From JAHDVS01 sp964370985 (GTDB lineage: Bacteria > Actinomycetota > Thermoleophilia > Gaiellales > Gaiellaceae), in NCBI GenBank assembly GCA_964370985.1, contig CAYJLE010000015.1:1-64000 (forward strand): a stretch of 64,000 nucleotides of DNA, written 5' to 3'. A program made the position numbers and the translations under genes. Under the pieces are notes generated by a model, which had not been told where the DNA came from, did not search any database, and saw nothing but the letters and a program-made list of their open reading frames with translations. Below, in pieces: positions 25,340-33,029 of this stretch; position 1 is the stretch's first letter; each line of letters starts with the position of its first letter.

Positions 25340-26958
25340 GCGTCTCCGCGCGCACGCTGTTCGACGACGCCGACGAGCTCGCGCTCCAGGTGCCCACGTC
25401 GTGCCGGCGCAGCGGCCGCTGCCGGGAGTGCGTCGTCGAGGTGACGGCCGGTGCGGAGCTGCTCGGGCCGCGTACCGAGGCCGAGTCGTTCCTCCGGGAT
25501 CCCTACCGCCTCGCCTGCCAGGCTGCGATCGCGGCGCCGGGGGCACGCGTCGAGTTCGCGGTGCTGCGCCGGCGCCTGCGCATCCTGACACCCGAGCCGG
25601 AGCCGCGCACGGACCCGATCGACCCGATGGTGCGCGTCGCGGGCGGTGTCGTCCACTACGGGGAAGAGCCGATCGAGCCGCGGCGCGGGGGGGTGTACGG
25701 GCTCGCGATCGACCTCGGCACGACCACCGTCGTGCTCGAGCTCGTCGATCTCGAGAGCGGCCAAACGCTCGAGGTGCTCGCGCTCGAGAACCCCCAGCGC
25801 TTCGGTGGCTCGGACGTGATGAGCCGGATCAGCTACGACGAGGGGCCGGCGCGGGGCGAGCTTCGCCAGGCGGTGCGCAAGGCGTTGAACCGCGAGCTGC
25901 GCGATCTCTACGACCGTCGCGGCATCGACCGCCGGGAGGTGTACGAGGCGGTCGTCGTCGGCAACTCGACGATGCGCGACCTCTTCTTCGGGCTCGACGT
26001 CACATCGATCGGCCAGCGCCCCTACCGCTCGCTCACCGAGCACGCGCTGCGTGCCGGCGAGCGTGACACGACCGCGATCGTCACCCACGCCCACGAGCTC
26101 GGCTTCAAGGCGAACACGAGGGCGCGGATCTGGGGGGCGCCGCTCGTCGCGAGCCACGTCGGCGCGGACATGGCGGCGGATCTTGTCGCGCTCGGCATCG
26201 ACGGCCGGGGCGACGAGATCGTCGCTGTCGTGGACGTCGGCACGAACACCGAGGTCGTGGTCGCGGGTCGCGGCCGCCTGGTCGCCGCGAGCTGTCCGGC
26301 CGGGCCGGCGTTCGAGGGCGGGCTCGTCACCTACGGCATGGCGGGCGAGGAGGGGGCAATCGAGTCGTTCGCGCTGCGCGAGGACGGGACGTTCGCCTAC
26401 GAGACGATCGGGGGCGTACGGGCGCGCGGCATCTGCGGATCGGGGTTGATCGACCTGCTGGCCGAGCTCGTCAGCGCGGGGCGGATGGGCCCGAAAGGTC
26501 AGTTCGCGGACGGCACGCATGCCCTGACGGTGGTGCCCGAGGCTGGGATAACGTTCTCCCGCGCCGATGCGTCGGCGCTTGCCCAGGCCAAGGCGGCGAA
26601 CGCGGCCGGCCAGTGGATCGTCCTGCGCACGCTCGGGGTCGATCCGCCGGACGTCGATCGCCTCTACCTCGCGGGAGGGTTCGCCAACCACGTGAACGTC
26701 GAGCACGCGATCGAGATCGGGTTCCTCGCCCCGGTGCCGGCCGACCGGGTCGTGAAGGCCGGGAACGCCTCGGTCAGGGGGGCGCGGGAGCTCCTGCTCT
26801 CGGCCTCCGCCCGCGAGCGGCTCGAGGAGCTCGTGCGGCGTGTCGAGCACGTCGAGCTCGAGCTGACCCCGGACTTCTTCGACCTCTTCGTCGAGGGCTG
26901 CCAGTTCAAGCCGCTGCCCTCGGCGCTGGCGGGAGCCGATGGCCACGCCGCTCCCTGA
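25324..26958 (+). CDS. Reductive activator of corrinoid proteins (RamA/RACE-type ASKHA ATPase)
   Basis: A 544-residue corrinoid-activating protein that uses ATP and a low-potential Fe-S centre to re-reduce Co(II) to Co(I). N-terminal [2Fe-2S] ferredoxin domain with Cys in TSCRRSGRCRECVVEV and LACQAA; then the ASKHA ATPase core (DUF4445 type): YGLAIDLGTTTVVLELVD, EAVVVGNSTMRDLFFG, AVVDVGTNTEVVVAGRG, and the C-terminal GICGSGLIDLLAEL and LYLAGGFANHVNVEHAIEIG. It keeps one carrier (24331) and perhaps also the 6978 protein active under oxidising conditions. Start GTG 25324 overlaps the previous gene. Confidence 0.92.
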   Translation: MGGDLSVSARTLFDDADELALQVPTSCRRSGRCRECVVEVTAGAELLGPRTEAESFLRDPYRLACQAAIAAPGARVEFAVLRRRLRILTPEPEPRTDPIDPMVRVAGGVVHYGEEPIEPRRGGVYGLAIDLGTTTVVLELVDLESGQTLEVLALENPQRFGGSDVMSRISYDEGPARGELRQAVRKALNRELRDLYDRRGIDRREVYEAVVVGNSTMRDLFFGLDVTSIGQRPYRSLTEHALRAGERDTTAIVTHAHELGFKANTRARIWGAPLVASHVGADMAADLVALGIDGRGDEIVAVVDVGTNTEVVVAGRGRLVAASCPAGPAFEGGLVTYGMAGEEGAIESFALREDGTFAYETIGGVRARGICGSGLIDLLAELVSAGRMGPKGQFADGTHALTVVPEAGITFSRADASALAQAKAANAAGQWIVLRTLGVDPPDVDRLYLAGGFANHVNVEHAIEIGFLAPVPADRVVKAGNASVRGARELLLSASARERLEELVRRVEHVELELTPDFFDLFVEGCQFKPLPSALAGADGHAAP

Positions 26959-28501
26959 GCGGACGGCCGGGCCCTCGCTCCGGCAGCTCCTCGCCGACCC
27001 GGGCCGGTTCGTGATCGCGGCCGAGCTCGTCACGAGCCGCGGCCTGATCAGCGCCGAGGCCGGGCAGCGCGTGGCCGGCCTCGTCCGCGACCTCGCCGCC
27101 CACCCCCGGATCGACGTCGTCTCGATCACGGACAACCCGGGCGGCAACCCCATGCTCGCGCCGGACACGGTCGCGAGCGAGCTGGCCGCGCTCGGCCAGG
27201 AGGCGATCGTGCACGTCTCTTGCAAGGACCTGAACCGAAACGCGCTCCAGAGCCGCGGCTGGAAGCTCGCCTCCGAGGGCCTCCGGAACGTGCTCTGCCT
27301 GTCGGGCGACTACCCGATCGCCGGCTACCGCGGGCAGGCCGGGCCCGTGTTCGACATCGACTCGGTCGGGCTGTTGCGGATGTACGCCGACATGAACGCG
27401 GAGCTCGCCGAGGAGGAGCGGCTGTTCCTCGGCGCCGTCGTCACGAACCACAAGCGCCACGAGCGCGAGGTCGTGCCCCAGTACCTGAAGCTGCGCCGCA
27501 AGCTCGAGCACGGGGCGGAGTTCGTGATCAACCAGGTCGGCTACCACGCCCGCAAGGACGACGAGCTCCTGAAGTGGCTCGCGCACGCGGGCCTCGACGT
27601 GCCGGTGCTCGCGAACGTGTTCGTGCTCTCGCCCGGCGCGGCGCGCGTCTTCCACTCGGGGCGGATCCCCGGCGTGGTCGTCACGGACGAGCTGCTCGAG
27701 CTCTGCCAGCGGTGGGCCGACACCCCCGACAAGGGTCGCCCGTTCTTCCGAGAGCTGGCCGCGAAGCAGGTGGCGATCGCACGCGGCCTGGGCTTCCGGG
27801 GTGCCTACATCGGCGGTCACCTGAAGATCGAGGACTACGACGCGATCCTGGAGCTGGCCGACGGCTTCGCGCCCGACGACTGGCGCGCGTTCGCGCGCCA
27901 GCTGCAGTTCCCCTACCGGGACGAGTTCCACTTCTTCGAGCGCGACGAGGCGACCGGCCTCGCATCCGACCGGGTCGATCGCGCGTACCTCGCATCCGTC
28001 GCTCCGGCTGCCCGGCGCCGGGCGCGGCTGCGGGTCTCGCCCGTCTACCGGCTGAACCGGCGCGTCCACGACCTCGCCTTCGAGCCCGGAGCACCGTTGT
28101 TCGGGCTCGGACGGTCGCTCTACGGCGCGGTCGAGCGCGCCCCGCGACCGGTCGGAAAGGTGCTGCACGTGGCCGAGCACCTGACGAAGCAGGCCATGTT
28201 CGCCTGCCGCGACTGCGGCGACTGCTCGCTGCCCGACATCGCGTACCTGTGCCCGGAGTCGCAGTGCGTGAAGAATCAGCGCAACGGCCCGTGCGGAGGC
28301 ACCCGCCAGGGCCTGTGCGAGATCGGCGAGAAGGAATGCATCTGGGCCCGGGCCTACGAGAGGCTCAAGGCATACGGCAAGGAGGAGACCATGCTCGACG
28401 GACCCGCCGTCCTCAAGGACGGCTCCCTGCAAGGCACGAGCGCCTGGGCGAACACGTTCCTCGGGCGCGACCACCATGCGCGCCAGCGCGAGGAGTCGTG
28501 A
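26939..28501 (+). CDS. Methylenetetrahydrofolate reductase with C-terminal MetV-like domain
   Basis: A 520-residue protein. Residues about 15-310 form a MetF-type barrel (AAELVTSRG; VVSITDNPGGNPMLAPD; LNRNALQSRGWKLASEG; NVLCLSGDYPI; INQVGYHARKDDEL; PVLANVFVLSPGAARVFH). Residues about 380-470 carry a cysteine-rich domain of the MTHFR C-terminal/MetV type (FACRDCGDCSLPDIAYLCPE, QCVKNQRNGPCGG, GLCEIGEKECIW). In acetogens MetF and MetV are separate subunits; here they are fused. In this operon it can oxidise the methyl-THF formed by the next gene, feeding C1 units into folate. Overlaps the activase gene by 20 bases. Confidence 0.88.
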   Translation: MATPLPERTAGPSLRQLLADPGRFVIAAELVTSRGLISAEAGQRVAGLVRDLAAHPRIDVVSITDNPGGNPMLAPDTVASELAALGQEAIVHVSCKDLNRNALQSRGWKLASEGLRNVLCLSGDYPIAGYRGQAGPVFDIDSVGLLRMYADMNAELAEEERLFLGAVVTNHKRHEREVVPQYLKLRRKLEHGAEFVINQVGYHARKDDELLKWLAHAGLDVPVLANVFVLSPGAARVFHSGRIPGVVVTDELLELCQRWADTPDKGRPFFRELAAKQVAIARGLGFRGAYIGGHLKIEDYDAILELADGFAPDDWRAFARQLQFPYRDEFHFFERDEATGLASDRVDRAYLASVAPAARRRARLRVSPVYRLNRRVHDLAFEPGAPLFGLGRSLYGAVERAPRPVGKVLHVAEHLTKQAMFACRDCGDCSLPDIAYLCPESQCVKNQRNGPCGGTRQGLCEIGEKECIWARAYERLKAYGKEETMLDGPAVLKDGSLQGTSAWANTFLGRDHHARQREES

Positions 28502-29544
28502 TGGCGGCGCCCGAGCGGTTCGTCGTCATCGGCGAGAACATCCACACGACCCGGATCGTCCCGATCTCGTCTCCTCGCGTCGGCGAGGACGGCGAGGGTC
28601 GCCAGGCGGTCGTCTTCTCCGACGCGGATGGGGCGACCCGCCACCTCGTGATCCCGGAGGGCGAGAAGGAGCTCCAGGGCTACCAGGAAGGGCGGATCAA
28701 GCACGTGCGGATCGCCGTCCAGGCCGCGATGGCGGGGGAGGGGCCGGAGGCGGAGACGGCGCTCGCGTACCTGCGGGCGATGGTCGAGAGCCAGGTCGCA
28801 GCCGGCGCGCACTACCTCGACCTGAACGTGGACGAGGTGTCGCTCGTGCCATCAGAGCAGGTCGAGGCGATGCGCTGGCTCGTGCGCACGGTCAAGCGGT
28901 GGGCGACCGTGCCGCTCTCGATCGACTCGTCGAACTCCGACACGCTCGCGGCGGGAATGGAGGAGGCCGCGGGACACGCGGCGGGGCCGCCCATGCTCAA
29001 CTCCGCGTCGCTCGAGCGGGCCGACGCGTTCGTGCTTGCGGCCGGAGTCGGCGGACCGGTGATCGTCACCTCCGCCGGCGAGACGGGCATCCCGAACGAC
29101 GCCGACGGGCGGGTCGCGAACGCCTCGCGAGCCGTCGAGCTCGCGCTCGAGCAGGGGATCCCGCTCGAGCGCGTCTACGTCGACCCGCTCGTCTTCCCGA
29201 TCTCGGTCGACGCCACGTTCGGCAGCCACGTGCTCGAGGCGTTCCGGCGCCTGCGCGAGCGGTTCGGGCCGGAGATCCACCTGACCGGCGGGATGAGCAA
29301 CGTCAGCTTCGGGTTGCCCAACCGCACGCTGATCAACGACGCGTTCCTCGTGCTCGCGGTCGACGCGGGCGCGGACAGCGGCATCATCGACCCGATCCAG
29401 AACAACCTCGAGCGGGTCTTCTCGATCGACCGCTCCTCCGCACCGTTCCAGCTCGCGACGGACGTGCTCACCGGCGCCGACCAGCACTGCCGCGCCTACA
29501 TCAAGGCCTGGCGGGCCGGGGAGTTGGACGCAGCCGCAGCCTGA
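28501..29544 (+). CDS. Methyltetrahydrofolate:corrinoid methyltransferase (pterin-binding family)
   Basis: A 347-residue pterin-binding TIM-barrel enzyme related to AcsE/MeTr and the folate domain of MetH, moving methyl groups between corrinoid and tetrahydrofolate. Signature strands: VVIGENIHTTR at the start, AAGAHYLDLNVDEVS, VPLSIDSSNSDTLAAGM, PPMLNSASLER, VYVDPLVFPISVD and LTGGMSNVSFGLPNR with DAGADSGIIDPIQNN. Start ATG 28501 overlaps the previous stop (TGATG). With the preceding genes it closes the route donor to corrinoid to THF. The direction (demethylation versus methylation) is inferred from the presence of MetF. Confidence 0.92.
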   Translation: MAAPERFVVIGENIHTTRIVPISSPRVGEDGEGRQAVVFSDADGATRHLVIPEGEKELQGYQEGRIKHVRIAVQAAMAGEGPEAETALAYLRAMVESQVAAGAHYLDLNVDEVSLVPSEQVEAMRWLVRTVKRWATVPLSIDSSNSDTLAAGMEEAAGHAAGPPMLNSASLERADAFVLAAGVGGPVIVTSAGETGIPNDADGRVANASRAVELALEQGIPLERVYVDPLVFPISVDATFGSHVLEAFRRLRERFGPEIHLTGGMSNVSFGLPNRTLINDAFLVLAVDAGADSGIIDPIQNNLERVFSIDRSSAPFQLATDVLTGADQHCRAYIKAWRAGELDAAAA

Positions 29545-29545
29545 C

Positions 29546-29575
29546 TTGACACGAACACGTGTTCGGTGCTATCAT
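29546..29575 (+). promoter_or_regulatory. Promoter of the SOS-controlled LysM gene
   Basis: TTGACA (29546-29551) and TATCAT (29570-29575), 18 bases apart; the -10 ends seven bases before the GTG at 29583, so the transcript is leaderless. Confidence 0.75.
29552..29565 (+). promoter_or_regulatory. LexA (SOS) box 1
   Basis: CGAACACGTGTTCG, a perfect palindrome matching the Gram-positive/actinobacterial LexA consensus CGAACnnnnGTTCG, fills the spacer between -35 and -10. Confidence 0.88.
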
Positions 29576-29589
29576 CGAACACGTGTTCG
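29576..29589 (+). promoter_or_regulatory. LexA (SOS) box 2
   Basis: An identical CGAACACGTGTTCG begins one base after the -10 and contains the GTG start codon itself. The two boxes are 24 bases apart, so LexA dimers would lie on similar faces of the helix. Confidence 0.88.
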
Positions 29590-29849
29590 CTTCCCGTCTC
29601 GCTCTCACCGTCGTCGTCCTGCTCGTCGTCACCCTCGCCGCGCTCGGGGCAGCCCGGCCGACAAGCGGGGCGGCGCGGGGAGACGAGGCCGGAGCGGCGC
29701 TGTACGTCGTCGAGCGCGGCGACACGCTCTGGGAGATCGCCGCTCACCGCTACGGGGGTGATCCGCGCGAGGGCGTCTGGTTGATCCGCGAGCGCAACGG
29801 GATCGGCGCCGAGCCGATCCAGCCGGGCCAGGTGCTCGTCCTGCCCTGA
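29583..29849 (+). CDS. LysM membrane protein, likely SOS cell-division inhibitor (YneA/ChiZ-like)
   Basis: An 88-residue protein with one N-terminal membrane segment (LALTVVVLLVVTLAALGAA) and an extracytoplasmic LysM peptidoglycan-binding domain (YVVERGDTLWEIAAHRYGGD to IQPGQVLVLP). Size, topology and LysM end match SOS-induced division suppressors such as Bacillus YneA and mycobacterial ChiZ, and two perfect LexA boxes cover its promoter. It would delay septation while DNA is repaired. Unlike those systems, lexA is not adjacent in this window. Start GTG 29583 is inside LexA box 2. Confidence 0.85.
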   Translation: MFASRLALTVVVLLVVTLAALGAARPTSGAARGDEAGAALYVVERGDTLWEIAAHRYGGDPREGVWLIRERNGIGAEPIQPGQVLVLP

Positions 29850-29862
29850 GCGGGGGCGCCCG

Positions 29863-29868
29863 TACAAT
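29863..29868 (+). promoter_or_regulatory. -10 element of the RNase Z-like gene
   Basis: TACAAT ends six bases before the GTG at 29875. Confidence 0.6.
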
Positions 29869-29874
29869 CGGCGG

Positions 29875-30879
29875 GTGGACCTCGACGTCACGTTTCTCGG
29901 CACCTCGGGCTCGGTCCCGACCGCGCAACGCGCGCCGACGAGCCTGCTCGTGCGGAGGGGCGGCGAGCGGCTGCTCATCGACTGCGGCGAGGGCACCCAG
30001 CGCCAGCTCCTGCGCTCGACGATCGGGCTCGCCGAGCTGCCCGAGGTGTTCGTGACGCACTACCACGCCGACCACTACCTCGGGCTTCCGGGAATGCTGA
30101 AGACGTTCGCGCTCCGCGGCCGCGAGCTGCCGCTGACGGTGTGGGGCCCACCGGGGCTGCGCGACCTGTTCGGAGGCCTGCGGCGGATCTTCGGGCGGCT
30201 CACCTACGCACTCGAGCTCGAGGAGGTCCGCCCCGGGGATGCCCTCGACCGCGGCGACTACCGCATCGACGTGATCGCCGTACAGCACGGAACGCCGGGA
30301 GTCGGATACGCGCTCGTCGAGCACGAGCGACCCGGCCGCTTCGACGTCGAGGCCGCGCGCGGGCTCGACGTCCCGGAGGGGCCGCTCTGGGGCGCGCTGC
30401 AGCGCGGCGAGCCGGTCGAGCTCCCCGGGGGTACGGTGGTCGAGCCCGCGGGCGTGCTCGGGCCGGCGCGTGCGGGCCGTCGGGTCGTGATCAGCGGCGA
30501 CACGGAGCCCACGCGGTCGGTGCTCGAGGCCGCGATCGAGGCCGATCTGCTCGTGCACGACGGCACGTTCGGGAGCGACGAGAAGGAGCGCGCCGCGGAG
30601 ACCGGCCACTCGACCGCGGCCGACGCGGCCGAGCTGGCACGGGTCGCGGGCTCCCGGATGCTCGCGCTGACGCACCTCTCGAACCGCTACTTCGGCCCGG
30701 AGATCCTGCGGGAGGCGCGGGCGGTGTTCCCGGACACGGTCGTGCCGAGGGACTTCGATATCATCGATGTGCGGTTCGCGGAGCGGGGTGGGCCGGTCCT
30801 GCTCAGGGGTGGCGCGAAACGGCGTCCCGACGAGGCGGGGCCGGCGGAATCGACGGTCGAGCTCGGGAGGCGGACATGA
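29875..30879 (+). CDS. rnz: Ribonuclease Z-like metallo-beta-lactamase
   Basis: A 334-residue ElaC/RNase Z-type hydrolase that trims tRNA 3' ends. Motifs in order: VTFLGTSGSVPTAQRAPTS, LIDCGEGTQRQL, the zinc motif THYHADHYLGLPGML, an exosite-like insertion, VVISGDTEPTRS, HDGTFGSDEKERAAETGHST and the final LTHLSNRYFG. The TGHST and DGTF blocks are those of true RNase Z. The encoded tRNA here lacks CCA, consistent with a need for 3' processing. Overlaps the next gene by ATGA. Confidence 0.9.
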   Translation: MDLDVTFLGTSGSVPTAQRAPTSLLVRRGGERLLIDCGEGTQRQLLRSTIGLAELPEVFVTHYHADHYLGLPGMLKTFALRGRELPLTVWGPPGLRDLFGGLRRIFGRLTYALELEEVRPGDALDRGDYRIDVIAVQHGTPGVGYALVEHERPGRFDVEAARGLDVPEGPLWGALQRGEPVELPGGTVVEPAGVLGPARAGRRVVISGDTEPTRSVLEAAIEADLLVHDGTFGSDEKERAAETGHSTAADAAELARVAGSRMLALTHLSNRYFGPEILREARAVFPDTVVPRDFDIIDVRFAERGGPVLLRGGAKRRPDEAGPAESTVELGRRT

Positions 30880-31109
30880 CGAGGATGGTGCAGATGACGA
30901 TCGCGGCCGATCTGGCGGAGGCCGAGGAGATCCAGGCGATGCTGCACGCCGCTGGGATCGAGTGCGAGATCGAGCAGGCGACAGAGCACCATCCGACCGG
31001 TCTCGACGACGCTCCGCAGCGCGTGCTCGTTCCCGAATCGGAGATCGAAGCGGCGCAGGAGGCGATCGAGGAACTGTCCGAGCCGGACGAGTTCCTCGGC
31101 GACGAGTAG
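30876..31109 (+). CDS. DUF2007-like putative signal-transducing protein
   Basis: A 77-residue acidic protein (MVQMTIAADLAEAEEIQAML, AAGIECEIEQ, QRVLVPESEIEAAQEAIEEL) with the beta-alpha-beta-beta-alpha pattern of DUF2007/GlnB-like small proteins. Role unknown. ATG 30876 overlaps the rnz stop (ATGA), so it is translated with rnz. Confidence 0.72.
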   Translation: MTRMVQMTIAADLAEAEEIQAMLHAAGIECEIEQATEHHPTGLDDAPQRVLVPESEIEAAQEAIEELSEPDEFLGDE

Positions 31110-31112
31110 CTC

Positions 31113-31508
31113 TCAGGCCGCGGCGACGATCTCCGCGCGGTGACCGCCCGCCCGGGCGAGGCGGGCATCCGTCGTCAGGAGCGGCACCGCGAGCGCCTCG
31201 GCGAGGGCGACGTACGCCGCGTCGTAGGCGCTCAGCGAGTCGCGCAGCTCCCAGATCCGGTCGCGGAGGGGCGCTGCCCCGTGGCGGCGAAGCGGCAGCG
31301 AGGCCAGGTCGGCGAGCGCCTCCTCCGCCCGCCCGGTGCCGAGCTCGCCCCGGCGGGCCTTCCGCCTGAGCACCGACACGACCTCGACGTCAGCGAGATC
31401 GAGCGTCTGCGGGAACCCGTCAGCGCGAAGCTGCGCGGCTACCCGATCAGCAAGGGAGTGCGTCCCGAGCAGCAGGTCGGCAAGCGCGGACGCATCGACG
31501 ACGATCAC
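31113..31508 (-). CDS. vapC: PIN-domain ribonuclease toxin (VapC-like)
   Basis: A 131-residue PIN RNase. Active-site acids are present: Asp in VIVVDASALADLL, Glu in DLADVEVVSVLRR, Asp in SAYDAAYVALAE and Asp in LLTTDARLARA. GTG 31508 overlaps the antitoxin stop by four bases. It converges on the DUF2007 gene with only three bases between the stops. Second of three VapBC pairs in the window. Confidence 0.9.
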   Translation of the reverse strand: MIVVDASALADLLLGTHSLADRVAAQLRADGFPQTLDLADVEVVSVLRRKARRGELGTGRAEEALADLASLPLRRHGAAPLRDRIWELRDSLSAYDAAYVALAEALAVPLLTTDARLARAGGHRAEIVAAA

Positions 31509-31735
31509 GCGCCCCGTTCCTCGCGCTCCAGCTCGAGCGCTCGCGCTGCTCCGGCCCCCGGCGCCGGCTCGCGCCGGCCCACCCGCTCGAGCATCTCGTC
31601 GAGCGTCGGCAGGGAGGCGAGCCGCTCCAGCTCCACTCGCAGGTACTGGGAGAGGCTCATCCCGGCCAGCGCGGCCCGGGCCTTGAGCCGCCGATGCGCC
31701 TCGGCCGACACATCGCGCACCTGGATCATCCCCAC
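31505..31735 (-). CDS. VapB-type antitoxin (FitA/RHH-like)
   Basis: A 76-residue antitoxin: MIQVRDVSAEAHRRLKARAA then LAGMSLSQYLRVELERLA is the FitA-type ribbon-helix-helix, followed by a toxin-binding tail (PTLDEMLERVGRREP). GTG 31735 is preferred over nearby ATG codons because TATGCT ends exactly six bases before it, the usual leaderless spacing; the ATG at 31741 would overlap the promoter. Paired with the PIN toxin downstream. Confidence 0.85.
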   Translation of the reverse strand: MGMIQVRDVSAEAHRRLKARAALAGMSLSQYLRVELERLASLPTLDEMLERVGRREPAPGAGAARALELEREERGA

Positions 31736-31741
31736 ATGCAT

Positions 31742-31769
31742 AGCATACAAAAGCATGCAGATTGCATGC
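31742..31769 (-). promoter_or_regulatory. Promoter and putative operator of vapBC-2
   Basis: Minus-strand TATGCT (31742-31747) is followed upstream by two GCATGC palindromes (31753-31758 and 31764-31769) exactly 11 bases apart, one helical turn, a typical arrangement for a cooperative RHH operator. Confidence 0.5.
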
Positions 31770-31793
31770 GACTCTGAACCGAGATTCGCTCGC

Positions 31794-31799
31794 TAGGGT
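31794..31799 (+). promoter_or_regulatory. -10 element of the methyltransferase gene
   Basis: TAGGGT ends six bases before the GTG at 31806. Confidence 0.5.
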
Positions 31800-31805
31800 T
31801 CTCGC

Positions 31806-32546
31806 GTGGCCACGGGAGAGGCGCCCGACTTCGATCGGCTCGCCGGGGATTACGATCGGTTGCGCCCGGCGGACGCGGCGTGGCAGGGGGTGCTCGAGAC
31901 GATCTGGGCGGAGGGCGACCTCGCGGGACGCCGCGTCCTCGACGTCGGTTGCGGCACCGGGCTCTTCGCCGCGGAGCTCGCCCGGCGGGGCGCGAAGGTG
32001 TGGGGAGTCGACCCCTCGGCGGAGATGCTCGCCGAAGCTCGCCGGCGGGCCGACCGGTCGGTTGGCCTGAAGCGGGGCGCGGCGGAGGCGCTGCCGTTCC
32101 GGGACGGCTGGTTCGAGCGCGCGGTGCTGCGGCTCGTCGTCCACCTCGTCGATCGTGGCCGCACCCTCCCGGAGGTCAGGCGTGTCCTCGCGCCCGGCGG
32201 GCGCGTGGTCGTGGCGACGTTTCGTCCGGAGCACTTCGAGCGGATCTGGCTGGCGCGCTTCTTCCCGTCGCTCGCCGAGGTCGACCTGGCCCGCTTCCCC
32301 GAGCCGGCGGCGCTCACCGCCGAGCTCGAGGAGGCCGGCTTCGCCTCGGTGCGCACGGTCGAGGTCAGCCAGCCCGCGAGCGTGGCGCGCGATGAGGCGC
32401 TCGAGCGGCTGCGCGGCCGCTACATCTCGACGCTCTGGCTGCTCGGTGAGGACGAGTACCTGGCCGGTCTCGCCCGCGCCGAGTTGGAGCTCGCGCCCGA
32501 GACTTCCTATGCGCTCGAGTGGGCGATCGTCGTTGCCTCCATCTGA
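31806..32546 (+). CDS. SAM-dependent class I methyltransferase
   Basis: A 246-residue UbiE/type-11 methyltransferase. SAM-binding motif VLDVGCGTGLFAAEL at about 45-59, GVDPSAEMLAEAR (motif II acid), LKRGAAEALPFRDGWFERAV, and EVRRVLAPGGRVVVATFRPEHF (post-motif). Substrate cannot be inferred: the neighbours are a divergent VapBC pair and a small unknown protein. Confidence 0.88.
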   Translation: MATGEAPDFDRLAGDYDRLRPADAAWQGVLETIWAEGDLAGRRVLDVGCGTGLFAAELARRGAKVWGVDPSAEMLAEARRRADRSVGLKRGAAEALPFRDGWFERAVLRLVVHLVDRGRTLPEVRRVLAPGGRVVVATFRPEHFERIWLARFFPSLAEVDLARFPEPAALTAELEEAGFASVRTVEVSQPASVARDEALERLRGRYISTLWLLGEDEYLAGLARAELELAPETSYALEWAIVVASI

Positions 32547-32560
32547 GCCGCCGGTAGACT
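32533..32560 (+). promoter_or_regulatory. Promoter of the 32569 gene
   Basis: TTGCCT (32533-32538) and TAGACT (32555-32560) are 16 bases apart; the -10 ends eight bases before the GTG. Confidence 0.6.
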
Positions 32561-32568
32561 CGGGTGCG

Positions 32569-32856
32569 GTGGCGCGCTACCGGATCCTCTCCTGGCGCGG
32601 GATCCCCGCTCAGGTCAAGGTCTTCCCCGAGGAGGGGAGACCGCTCTCGCGCGCGCTCACCGAGCGCTTCCAGCAGGAGATCGACCGCGTCGCGATGCGC
32701 GAGGGGCTCGCCGCCTCCGACAAGTACCTGGCCGAGTGGGAGTGGTCGGGCTACCTCGAGCGGCCCGGCGAGCCCGAGGAGGTGCTCGGCGCCGTCGTCG
32801 AGGAGCTCGAGGCCACCTGGGAGTCCGTTCGCACGCGCCCCTCCCGCGGGAGCTGA
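32569..32856 (+). CDS. Small protein of the 'virulence factor' (PF13769) family
   Basis: A 95-residue soluble protein resembling the actinobacterial family annotated as virulence factor: VARYRILSWRGIPAQVKVFP, LTERFQQEIDRVAMREGLA and DKYLAEWEWSGY are its conserved stretches. The family name is historical and no biochemical role is established. Leaderless promoter within the end of the methyltransferase gene; followed by a strong hairpin. Confidence 0.72.
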   Translation: MARYRILSWRGIPAQVKVFPEEGRPLSRALTERFQQEIDRVAMREGLAASDKYLAEWEWSGYLERPGEPEEVLGAVVEELEATWESVRTRPSRGS

Positions 32857-32864
32857 GCAGGCGA

Positions 32865-32896
32865 GACCGCCCCGATTCGCGGGGCGCCGGGCGGTC
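32865..32896 (+). terminator. Terminator-like hairpin after the 32569 gene
   Basis: GACCGCCC (32865-32872) pairs with GGGCGGTC (32889-32896), eight bases; an alternative inner stem CCCCG/CGGGG also exists. The sequence continues GTGTT, a weak T-run. Confidence 0.45.
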
Positions 32897-32925
32897 GTGT
32901 TCGGGGGGTGATCGCCGCTTCGGGA

Positions 32926-32954
32926 CATGTCCTGGGGCCAGGCCCCGGGACGTG
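32926..32954. repeat. Palindromic element upstream of the pyr operon
   Basis: CATGTCCTGGGGCC-A-GGCCCCGGGACGTG is a near-perfect 14-base inverted repeat (two G:T pairs). Its core, read on the minus strand, closely resembles the element at the pyrD end (41500-41523). It lies upstream of the pyr promoter, so it is not part of the pyr leader. Confidence 0.5.
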
Positions 32955-33013
32955 GCCGCTTGGGCCGCTTGGGCCGGGCGCTGCGCTCGGCCGCCTCCGT
33001 CCAGGGGCTTTGC

Positions 33014-33019
33014 TACCTT
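33014..33019 (+). promoter_or_regulatory. Probable -10 element of the pyr operon
   Basis: TACCTT lies 55 bases before pyrR, so the transcript would start near 33026 and carry the PyrR loop as nearly its whole leader. Confidence 0.5.
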
Positions 33020-33029
33020 TCCATCGACA

